From Patulibacter sp. (GTDB lineage: Bacteria > Actinomycetota > Thermoleophilia > Solirubrobacterales > Solirubrobacteraceae), in the NCBI RefSeq assembly GCF_030655195.1, contig NZ_JAURWA010000017.1, positions 1 to 35,230 of the forward strand: 35,230 bases of DNA, given 5' to 3'. Below, piece by piece: positions 29,000 to 35,230 of this stretch. Every line of letters starts with the position of its first letter. The first letter of the stretch is position 1. Both the position numbers and the translations under genes were made by a program. Under the pieces are notes generated by a model, which made no database searches, was not told the DNA's origin, and saw nothing but the letters and a program-made list of their open reading frames with translations.

Positions 29000-29005
29000 A
29001 TCGTA
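29000..29005 (-). promoter_or_regulatory. Putative -10 for the small membrane protein
   Basis: TACGAT on the minus strand, 6 nt before ATG 28993; leaderless spacing. Confidence 0.5.
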
Positions 29006-29162
29006 GTTGGCGCGGGGACGCTGCTCGCCACCGGGGCGCGCGCCGCCCCCGCGGCCGCCGGTGACGGACGCGGGCACGGCCGCGGGATCGAACCCCCCGC
29101 CCCCGCAGGTCCCGTCGCCCGCGGGGTCCGCAGGTCGCGGACCTCCTACCCTGGGAGACCGG

Positions 29163-29570
29163 ATGGAGACGCTGCGCATCAACGGGGGCACCCGCATCCC
29201 GCTGACCGACGTGGTGATCCGCGCCAGCCGCTCGTCGGGCCCGGGCGGCCAGCACGCGAACATGACGTCGTCGCGGATCGAGGTCTCCTTCGACGTGCGC
29301 GCCAGCAGCGCGCTGTCCCCGGGACAGCAGGCGCTCGTGCTCGAGCGGGTCGGCCCCGTCGTCCGCGCCGTCTCCCAGGACGCCCGCAGCCAGGCGCGCA
29401 ACCGGCAGCTCGCGCTCGACCGGCTGGCCGACCGGATCCGCGAGGCGATCCACGTCGACGCGAAGCGCCGGCCGACCGGCCCGTCGCGCAACGCCAAGCG
29501 CAAGCGGGTCGAGTCGAAGGTCAAGCGCGGGCAGGTCAAGAAGGACCGCCGCAGCCCGAAGGACTGGTAG
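29163..29570 (+). CDS. arfB: Alternative ribosome-rescue factor ArfB (YaeJ), peptidyl-tRNA hydrolase
   Basis: Releases ribosomes stalled on truncated mRNA by hydrolysing peptidyl-tRNA. The 135-residue product has the class-I release-factor-like catalytic loop SGPGGQHANMT (25-35; GGQ 28-30) and the long basic C-terminal tail (RPTGPSRNAKRKRVESK onward) that in ArfB enters the empty mRNA channel. Length matches YaeJ. The ATG at 29163 follows a TACCCT (29147-29152) by 10 nt, with GGGAG in between as a possible Shine-Dalgarno. The upstream divergent gap shows no other element. Confidence 0.93.
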   Translation: METLRINGGTRIPLTDVVIRASRSSGPGGQHANMTSSRIEVSFDVRASSALSPGQQALVLERVGPVVRAVSQDARSQARNRQLALDRLADRIREAIHVDAKRRPTGPSRNAKRKRVESKVKRGQVKKDRRSPKDW

Positions 29571-29609
29571 CCCGGTGTCCCGGGCGCCCGCCGGGGTAGT
29601 CGTGGAGGC

Positions 29610-29885
29610 ATGACGGTCGTCCGCATCGACGTGACCCTGGACCCGGACCACCGGCAGGGGGTCCTCGACGCGTTGCGCGAGCAGCCCGACGTCGTGGCCG
29701 TGACGGCCGGGGCCGAGAGCTTCGACGTGGAGCTCGCCGGGTACGCCCGCGACGCCGCGCGCGCCCGGGCCAGCGAGATCCTGCGCACCGTGACCGGGGC
29801 GGTCGGCGTCGACCTCGGCGCGCTCGCCCTCGCACCCGACGCCGAGGCGAGCGACGGTGCGAGCGCGGGAGCCGGCGGGGGCTGA
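29610..29885 (+). CDS. Small protein of unknown function
   Basis: A 91-residue protein: MTVVRIDVTLDPDHRQGVLDALREQ, VVAVTAGAESFDVELAGYARDAARARASEILRTV and GVDLGALAL suggest a beta-alpha-beta, ferredoxin-like/ACT-like small fold, with a disordered Ala/Gly tail. The secondary-structure reading is mine, not a family match. It lies 39 nt after arfB on the same strand. GGAGG sits only one base before ATG 29610, too close for a normal Shine-Dalgarno. Function unknown. Confidence 0.65.
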   Translation: MTVVRIDVTLDPDHRQGVLDALREQPDVVAVTAGAESFDVELAGYARDAARARASEILRTVTGAVGVDLGALALAPDAEASDGASAGAGGG

Positions 29886-29923
29886 GCGCACCGACCCCGG
29901 GGGGCCGTCACGGCCCGGGGCGG

Positions 29924-29929
29924 TACCGT
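29924..29929 (+). promoter_or_regulatory. Putative -10 for the membrane protein at 29938
   Basis: TACCGT, 8 nt before ATG 29938. The same hexamer occurs in the shared promoter at 11947-11956. Confidence 0.45.
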
Positions 29930-29937
29930 CGTAGGGG

Positions 29938-30846
29938 ATGGTCGTCGCCACGTTCCCAGCGGACCAGTGGCGCGAGTACGTGCAGGAGCCCGGCCGCGAA
30001 GGGATCTTCCTCGTCCTCGCCGCGTTCCTCGCGTCGTTCCTCTTCATCCGCACGAGCGCGCGGATGATCCGCAGCGACCGCTTCCCGTGGTGGCCCGGCA
30101 GCGTCGTCACCGGCGGCGTGCACCTGCACCACCTCGTCTGGGGGATCGTCCTCATGATGAGCGGCGGTACCCTGGGCTTCGCGCTCGGCGGCCAGGCCCC
30201 GTGGTTCCAGGTCTCGGCCGTGGTCTTCGGCATCGGCGTCGGCCTGACGTTCGACGAGTTCGCCCTGTGGGTCTACCTGCGCGACGTCTACTGGGCGCGC
30301 GAGGGCCGGCAGTCGATCGACGCGGTCGCGATCACCGCGGCGTTCATGGGCCTGATCTTCCTCGGCATCAACCCGCTGAAGATCGCCACCGGGGACGACG
30401 TCCTCGCGACCCTCGTGTCCGCCGGATACACGATCGGCGCGCTGCTGGTGGCCGGCGTCTGCTTCGGCAAGGGCCGCTTCTTCCACGGCTTCGGGTCCCT
30501 CGTCTTCCCGCCGATCGGCCTCTGGGCCGTGCCGCGGCTCGGCAAGCCCGGATCCCCCTGGGCGCACTGGCGCTACGGCGACCGCGATCCCGAGCGCCAG
30601 CGCCGGTCGGAGGAGCGCTTCGGGGCGCACCGGCGCTCGGCGGTCCTCGTCGACCGGCTGCGCGGGGCCGTCGGGGGCTTCCCGGTCGAGTCGCGCCCCC
30701 GGGCCGAGCGCGAGGACGACCCGGCGACCCTCGAGCGGCGGCAGCTGGACGCCTCGGTCGAGGCCGCGCTCGAGATCCAGGCCCGGGCGATGGCCGAGGC
30801 GCAGGCGCAGGCCCGCGGCGAACACCGCCGCGCCGGTCACCACTGA
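29938..30846 (+). CDS. Multi-TM membrane protein with conserved His and acidic motifs, function unknown
   Basis: A 302-residue protein with about five hydrophobic segments (22-38, 60-84, 91-110, 128-145, 157-176) and a soluble, charged C-terminal region from about 195. Within or beside the membrane segments are H62-L-H64-H65, the acidic D106-E107 (FDEFALW), D116 (RDVYW), and GRQSIDAV. A His triad with paired acids facing a membrane core could bind a metal, by inference. I recall similar unnamed proteins in actinobacteria but no function. The ATG at 29938 follows TACCGT by 8 nt. Its stop is 7 nt from that of the convergent LuxR gene. Confidence 0.8.
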   Translation: MVVATFPADQWREYVQEPGREGIFLVLAAFLASFLFIRTSARMIRSDRFPWWPGSVVTGGVHLHHLVWGIVLMMSGGTLGFALGGQAPWFQVSAVVFGIGVGLTFDEFALWVYLRDVYWAREGRQSIDAVAITAAFMGLIFLGINPLKIATGDDVLATLVSAGYTIGALLVAGVCFGKGRFFHGFGSLVFPPIGLWAVPRLGKPGSPWAHWRYGDRDPERQRRSEERFGAHRRSAVLVDRLRGAVGGFPVESRPRAEREDDPATLERRQLDASVEAALEIQARAMAEAQAQARGEHRRAGHH

Positions 30847-30853
30847 GGTCCGT

Positions 30854-33745
30854 CTACGCGCGGCGGAGTGGGCCCGTCGCGCCGTCGCCGGCGTCGTCCA
30901 GCGCGGCCCGCAGCCCGTCGCGCGACTCGATCCCGAGCTTGCGGTACGCCCGGCCCAGATGGGTCTCGACCGTCTTCCGGCTGACGTGCCGGCGTGCGGC
31001 GATCGCCGGGTTGCCGAGCCCCTCCGCGGCCAGGCGCGCGACCTCGAGCTCGGCGGTGGTCAGCGCCTCGCGACCGTGCCGCGCGGCACGCCGCGGCCGG
31101 GCGCCCACGGTGCGCAGATGGGCGAGCAGCTCGTCGCTCCGGCGCCGCAGGCGCAGGCCGTCGGCGAGCTCGAGCGCCTCGAGCAGCGCGGTCCGCGCCC
31201 CCACGGCGTCGCCGGCGTCGCGCCGCGCGAGACCCAGCGCCGTCAGGCCCCGCAGCAGCAGCAGGCGCGCGGGCGACGGGCGCAGCAGCGCGACCGCGCG
31301 ATCGAGCTGCGGCACCCCGTCGGCGCCACGGACGATCCCGGCGAGCATCAGCGCGTCGGCCCGGTGCCGGGCGACGGGGGCGGCGACCGTGCGCTCGACC
31401 TCGCCATCGGCGACCCGCAGCGCCTCGTCGTGGCGGCCCACCGCCATCAGCGACCGCGCCAGGCTCCACCGGCCCTCGCGGGTCCCCAGGGCCAGCCGCA
31501 GGCCCCCGATGCGCAGCCGCTCGGCCTCGCCGCTCTCGGCCACCGCGATCGCCGACTCCGGATCGCCCTCGGCGCGGAGGATCGCCGCCTCGGCCTCACG
31601 CAGCCGCAGGAGCGCGTAGGCGGGGATCGTCACCTCGCGCGACTGCTCGAACGCCGCCCGGGCACGCTCGACGTCGCCCGCGTCGAGGTGCGCGTCCACG
31701 AGGACCAGCAGCCACCACGCGGAGTACGGGGTGTCCGTCGCCCGCGAGATCTCGAACGCGCGCTCGGCGTCGGCCAGCGCCGGGGCCAGCTCGCCCCGCA
31801 GGCGCGAGGCGAAGGACCGGCCGCCGAGCGCGGTCATCTCCGCCAGGACGTTGTGGCGCGCGATCGCCCAGTCGCCCGCGCGGCTGAGGATCGCCACCGC
31901 CTCGTCGAGCAGGTCGGCGTGGACCAGGCCGGTCGTGACGTGCGTCAGGGGGAACCCGTGGGCGGCGGAGTCGGTCACCGGGTCCAGCGACGTCGCACGC
32001 CGGGCCAGGTCGGCCACGAGCGCCGACGGCGCGCCGTCCAAGGCCGCGATGTTGACCGCGTGGGCGACGAGCGGGCCCGCCGCCTTGCCGCCCGCGCGGA
32101 TGTCCTCGGTCACGGCGGTGACCCGCGGGTCCTCCGTCGGCCGCAGGTCGGGGACGAACATCGCGTCCGTCAGCCAGCCGGCCAGGACGCGGTCGTAGAG
32201 GGGGTCGTCGACCGGCAGGCCGTCGAGCGCGTCCTTCGACGTCCGGGCCGCGTCGTCGAACCGCTGCGCCAGGTGGAACGCCCGCCCCAGCGCGTGGCGC
32301 AGCTCGGCCCGGCGCCGCGGGTCGTCGATCAGCCCGAGCGCCTCGTGCAGGCGGTCCGCGGCGTCCGGCCGGCCGGCGAGCGCGTCGGCCTCGGCGAGCG
32401 CGCCCATCACCGCGCCCTCCAGCTCGGGCGGCGGCGGCTCCCGGCGTGCCCGCTCCAGCAGGCGGCCCGCCGCCACCGGGTCCCCCGCCGCGTTCGTCGC
32501 GCGGGCCGCGCGCATCAGGACCCCGGCCACCCACGGGTCCCCGTCCGCGCGGGCCTCGAGCAGGTGGGCGGCGACCGTCTCGACCGGCGCGCCGCGGGCG
32601 TCCAGGAGCGTGGCGGCCCGCCGGTGCAGGCGCGCCCGGGCGAACGGGTCCAGCCCGTCGCGGACCGCCTCGGCGATCAGGGCGTGCTCGAAGGTCAGGG
32701 GCTCGCCGGGGCGGAGGATCGCGGCGCTCGCCAGCCCGTCGGCCGCGGACTCGGCCTCGCGGGCCTCGAGCTCGGCCACCGCGGCCGCCAGACGCAGGTC
32801 CGGGCCGGCGCCCAGGACGGCGACGGCCCGGGCCAGGGCGGTCGCCGCGGGGACCAGGCGCCCGAGGTCCACCCGGACGGCGTGGCGGACGGCGTCGGGG
32901 ACCGCGTCGGCGTCCCCGTCCGCCGGCCCGGTGCGCAGCAGCTCGCGGACGTAGAACGGGTTCCCCCCGCTGCGGCGCACCAGCCGGTCCAGGGTCGCCC
33001 GCGACGGGGCGCCCTCGGTCGCGGCGTCGACCGCCATGCGTGCGACGGCGTCGTCGCTGAGCGGGGCCGGCCGCAGGTACGCGCCGCCCGCCCGGGCGCG
33101 CAGCCGGTCGAGCAGGACGTGGAACGCGCCGGGCTCGTGCGGCCTCGTGGCCACGACGATCAGGAGCGGGAGCCGCTCCAGGGTCGCCGCGAGCTCCTCG
33201 AGCACCCGAAGCGAGCCGGCGTCCGCCCAGTGCAGGTCGTCCAGCAGCAGCAGCCCGGCGGCCACGCCGCCCCGGCCGACGATCCCGCGCAGGTCGGCGA
33301 GCACGCCCTGAACGGCGGCGGCGCCGCCGTCGGGCGCGGGCTCGGGGGCGTCCGGGTCCCACGTGCGGTCGTCGGCCGGCTCGGGGCGCGGTGGACGGCC
33401 CGCGTCGTCGCGCAGGTCCCGGACCAGGCCGAGGGCGCGGAGGCGGTGCAGCTCGTCGCCGGCCGCCCGCAGGACGCGCACGGCCCGCCGATGGGGTGTG
33501 CCGCCCCACGGACTCGCGGGGCGGGCGTCGGGCGAGCCGGACCCGGCGAGGAAGAGCTCCGCGGCCTCGTCGAGCAGCCGCGACTTGCCGATGCCGCCCG
33601 GGCCCTCGACGACCACGAGCCGGCCGACGCCGTCGAGCACGTCCCGCACCGCCTCGCGCAGGAGGCCCGTCTCGGCGTCGCGGTCCAGCAGCGGTCGGGC
33701 GGCGCCGCCGAGGCCCGTCACCCGTTGTCCGCCGTCGCCGTCCAC
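30854..33745 (-). CDS. Large ATP-binding LuxR-family regulator (LAL type)
   Basis: A 963-residue regulator. N-terminal AAA-like NTPase: Walker A GPGGIGKS (48-55) and Walker B LLLLDDLHWAD (165-175). A long helical-repeat middle covers about 400-880. The C-terminal LuxR HTH has LTTAELEVARLAAEGLGNPA, then VSRKTVETHLGRAYRKLGI. LAL regulators act as ATP-dependent activators, often of secondary or carbon metabolism. The GTG at 33745 is preferred because GGGAG (33755-33751) lies 5 nt before it; TTG 33757 would add four residues. Divergent from the MalT-like gene at 33922. Target genes cannot be inferred. Confidence 0.92.
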   Translation of the reverse strand: MDGDGGQRVTGLGGAARPLLDRDAETGLLREAVRDVLDGVGRLVVVEGPGGIGKSRLLDEAAELFLAGSGSPDARPASPWGGTPHRRAVRVLRAAGDELHRLRALGLVRDLRDDAGRPPRPEPADDRTWDPDAPEPAPDGGAAAVQGVLADLRGIVGRGGVAAGLLLLDDLHWADAGSLRVLEELAATLERLPLLIVVATRPHEPGAFHVLLDRLRARAGGAYLRPAPLSDDAVARMAVDAATEGAPSRATLDRLVRRSGGNPFYVRELLRTGPADGDADAVPDAVRHAVRVDLGRLVPAATALARAVAVLGAGPDLRLAAAVAELEAREAESAADGLASAAILRPGEPLTFEHALIAEAVRDGLDPFARARLHRRAATLLDARGAPVETVAAHLLEARADGDPWVAGVLMRAARATNAAGDPVAAGRLLERARREPPPPELEGAVMGALAEADALAGRPDAADRLHEALGLIDDPRRRAELRHALGRAFHLAQRFDDAARTSKDALDGLPVDDPLYDRVLAGWLTDAMFVPDLRPTEDPRVTAVTEDIRAGGKAAGPLVAHAVNIAALDGAPSALVADLARRATSLDPVTDSAAHGFPLTHVTTGLVHADLLDEAVAILSRAGDWAIARHNVLAEMTALGGRSFASRLRGELAPALADAERAFEISRATDTPYSAWWLLVLVDAHLDAGDVERARAAFEQSREVTIPAYALLRLREAEAAILRAEGDPESAIAVAESGEAERLRIGGLRLALGTREGRWSLARSLMAVGRHDEALRVADGEVERTVAAPVARHRADALMLAGIVRGADGVPQLDRAVALLRPSPARLLLLRGLTALGLARRDAGDAVGARTALLEALELADGLRLRRRSDELLAHLRTVGARPRRAARHGREALTTAELEVARLAAEGLGNPAIAARRHVSRKTVETHLGRAYRKLGIESRDGLRAALDDAGDGATGPLRRA

Positions 33746-33758
33746 CGTCGCTCCCAAC

Positions 33759-33770
33759 GTACCGGTACCG
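33759..33770. promoter_or_regulatory. Overlapping palindromes in the divergent LuxR/MalT gap
   Basis: GTACCGGTAC (33759-33768) and CGGTACCG (33763-33770) are overlapping perfect palindromes 14 nt upstream of GTG 33745, next to TACGTT on the minus strand. Possible operator or symmetric promoter element; otherwise the 176-bp gap shows only GGAG at 33911-33914. Confidence 0.4.
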
Positions 33771-33921
33771 GGGGACCTCGTCGCGTCGGGGTGCGGCCGG
33801 CGTGGCGTCGGGGAGGCACCCCCACAAGATCAGGGACCTCACCGGTTCGCCGGACGCCGGACGCCGTCAGGGTCCGCAGCATCCCCGGGAGCGTGCTGCG
33901 CGCGACCGGTGGAGCGCTCCC

Positions 33922-35230
33922 ATGCGGACCGACCGGCACCCAGAGGCCCACCTCGAACGCGACCCGCGGGTCCTCCTGGCGGGGGCGTCCGCCCGCGTCC
34001 CCGAGGCCGTCCCCGCCGTCGCCGCGTCGAAGACCGCAGCACCCCCGGCGCCGGCGCCGGCGCTGGACCGCCCGCGCGTCACCGCGCTCCTGGAGGCCGC
34101 GTGCGCCCGGCCGCTGACCGTGGTCGCCGCCCCCGCGGGGTCCGGTCGCACGGTGGCGCTCGCCGCCTGGGCCGCGGCGACCCGGGCCCCGGTCGCGTGG
34201 CTGTCGCTGGACGAGGGCGACGACGACCCCCGGCGCCTGTGGGTCCACCTGCTCGCCGCGCTCGAGCGCGTGCGCCCGGGCGTCACCCGGCCGGCGGGCC
34301 GCGCGCTCTGGGCCGACCTCGACCTGGGGCGGCGCGTGCTCCCGCTGACCGCCGACGCGTTCGCCGAGGCGGCGCGGATCCCGGGGCCGCCCGGCGCGAC
34401 GGACGTCCCGCTGTCGGTGGTGCTGGTCCTCGACGACGTCCATCGGCTGCGCTCCCCGGTCGCCTGGCGGCTGCTCCGCGGACTGCTCGACCAGGCCCCG
34501 ACGAGCCTGCGGGTCGTCGTGTCGGGGCGCACCGCTCCCCCGCTGCGGACCGTGCGCCGCCGCGTCGCCGGGCAGCTGGCCTCCGTCGACGCCGACGACC
34601 TGGCGTTCACCCCCGAGGAGACGACGGCCTACCTCGTCGGCCTGCGCGGGCTGCGCCTCGACGAGCCGTGGGTCGCCGCCGCGCACGACCGGACGGCGGG
34701 CTGGCCCGCGGGCCTCGCGCTGCTGGCCGGCACCACGCCGAGCGACCCCGGCCGGGCGCGCTTCGCCGAGGCCCTCGACGACACCGACGCGGCGACGGCC
34801 GGCTACGTCGAGGAGGAGGTCCTCGAGCCCGCGTCCCCCGCCCTGCGCCGCGTGCTCGTCCGCGCCTCGGTCCTCCACCACCCGACCGGGCCCCTGTGCG
34901 CCGCCGTGCTCGACGACCCCACGGCCGCGGGGCTCCTCGTCGACGCCCGCGAGGCGGGGCTGCTCGTGCACCGCGGCCCCGAGGAGCGGTGGCGTGCGCC
35001 CTTCGGCGACGCCCTCCGCAGGATCCTCGGCGAGCGGGAGCCGGACGTCGTCGGCGTGCTGCACGCCCGGGCCGTCGACGCCTGCGTCGCCGCGGGCCGG
35101 ATCGGCGAGGCGATCGCCCACGCGACCGCGGCCGGCGACCCCGTCCGGGCCGCCGCGCTCGGCGAGGCGCACGTGCGGGCGCTGGGCGTCCGGCCGGCGG
35201 TGGCGGTCGAGGACGGGGCGGATCCGCACG
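33922..35230 (+). CDS. MalT/LuxR-type STAND ATPase regulator, truncated by window end
   Basis: At least 436 residues of a MalT-like signal-transduction ATPase, with the expected C-terminal LuxR HTH beyond the window. Seen: APAGSGRT (70-77) at the Walker A position, VLVLDDVH (167-174) as Walker B, VVSGRTAPP as sensor-like motif, and the LAFTPEETTAYL and TAGWPAGLALLAG blocks of the MalT NACHT-like region. The Walker A lysine is Arg76 (codon CGC, 34147-34149). GGAG (33911-33914) is 7 nt before ATG 33922. An opposing long frame on the other strand is a GC-bias shadow. The missing 3' end prevents confirmation of the HTH. Confidence 0.85.
   Translation, partial: MRTDRHPEAHLERDPRVLLAGASARVPEAVPAVAASKTAAPPAPAPALDRPRVTALLEAACARPLTVVAAPAGSGRTVALAAWAAATRAPVAWLSLDEGDDDPRRLWVHLLAALERVRPGVTRPAGRALWADLDLGRRVLPLTADAFAEAARIPGPPGATDVPLSVVLVLDDVHRLRSPVAWRLLRGLLDQAPTSLRVVVSGRTAPPLRTVRRRVAGQLASVDADDLAFTPEETTAYLVGLRGLRLDEPWVAAAHDRTAGWPAGLALLAGTTPSDPGRARFAEALDDTDAATAGYVEEEVLEPASPALRRVLVRASVLHHPTGPLCAAVLDDPTAAGLLVDAREAGLLVHRGPEERWRAPFGDALRRILGEREPDVVGVLHARAVDACVAAGRIGEAIAHATAAGDPVRAAALGEAHVRALGVRPAVAVEDGADPH

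Noticed and set aside
29080-29110. GGTTCGATCC on the minus strand resembling a tRNA T-loop
   Set aside because: The flanks do not give a 5-bp T stem, D-arm or anticodon arm; a chance match in GC-rich DNA.
33718-35229. 503-residue minus-strand frame opposite the MalT-like gene
   Set aside because: No motif. The plus-strand frame, open to the window end, has Shine-Dalgarno, P-loop-like and Walker B sequences.

Overview
The window is 35.2 kb of very GC-rich, gene-dense DNA. The gene set suggests a high-GC actinobacterium, most likely of the Thermoleophilia/Solirubrobacterales type. Pointers are a natural PafB-PafC fusion, an Lhr-family helicase, a family-5 uracil-DNA glycosylase, F420/PPOX- and TetR-type genes, a YkuD L,D-transpeptidase, secreted Calx-beta proteins, and frequent GTG starts with leaderless-looking promoters. 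The taxonomic placement is inference. There are no rRNA or tRNA genes, CRISPR arrays, insertion sequences, prophage genes or integrases. It reads as a chromosomal housekeeping and accessory segment.

Layout from left to right. 85-1574 (minus): a VapB/VapC-type toxin-antitoxin pair whose promoter is embedded in a palindromic operator, with the cobalamin gene cobK coupled downstream. 1722-8623 (minus): a 2030-residue Lhr helicase with long acidic/disordered inserts, preceded by a two-TM PH-like membrane protein. 8816-14357: a secreted protein, an NAD(P)H:FMN reductase divergent from a TetR regulator with two identical operators between them, a family-5 uracil-DNA glycosylase divergent from a lipoprotein over only 25 bp, and a large secreted beta-propeller/Calx-beta protein. 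14499-18574: dTDP-rhamnose genes rmlB and rmlDA (minus), interrupted by a plus-strand membrane protein with a 15-codon leader ORF; rmlC is not present. 18698-22763: PPOX-fold protein and TetR regulator divergent from an alpha/beta hydrolase, then a catalase. 22778-26242 (minus): fused PafBC regulator and a YhaM-like OB/HD-domain nuclease. 26563-30846: alpha/beta hydrolase, L,D-transpeptidase, a small membrane protein, the ribosome-rescue factor ArfB, a small unknown protein and a conserved His/Asp-rich membrane protein. 30854-35230: two divergent large ATPase-type LuxR/MalT regulators, the second cut by the window edge.

Themes. DNA repair and stress response recur (Lhr, UDG, PafBC, catalase, YhaM-like nuclease, ArfB, toxin-antitoxin), but nothing shows that they form one regulon. 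The strongest window-wide signal is promoter architecture. About fifteen start codons are preceded by a T-A-N-N-N-T hexamer, mostly ending 6-10 nt upstream, usually with no Shine-Dalgarno sequence. This indicates mostly leaderless mRNAs and helps choose many of the starts given here. Two convergent gene pairs are separated by perfect 10-bp GC hairpins without T-tracts.

I do not see a clear new multi-gene defence or biosynthetic system. The most novel-looking signals are regulatory: the symmetric shared -10 at 11947-11956, the promoter-in-operator of the toxin-antitoxin pair, the paired operators at 10488-10536 and the coupled leader ORF at 15574. Three unusual proteins also stand out: the Lhr helicase with its inserts, the 29938 membrane protein, and the MalT-like ATPase with an arginine in place of the Walker A lysine.
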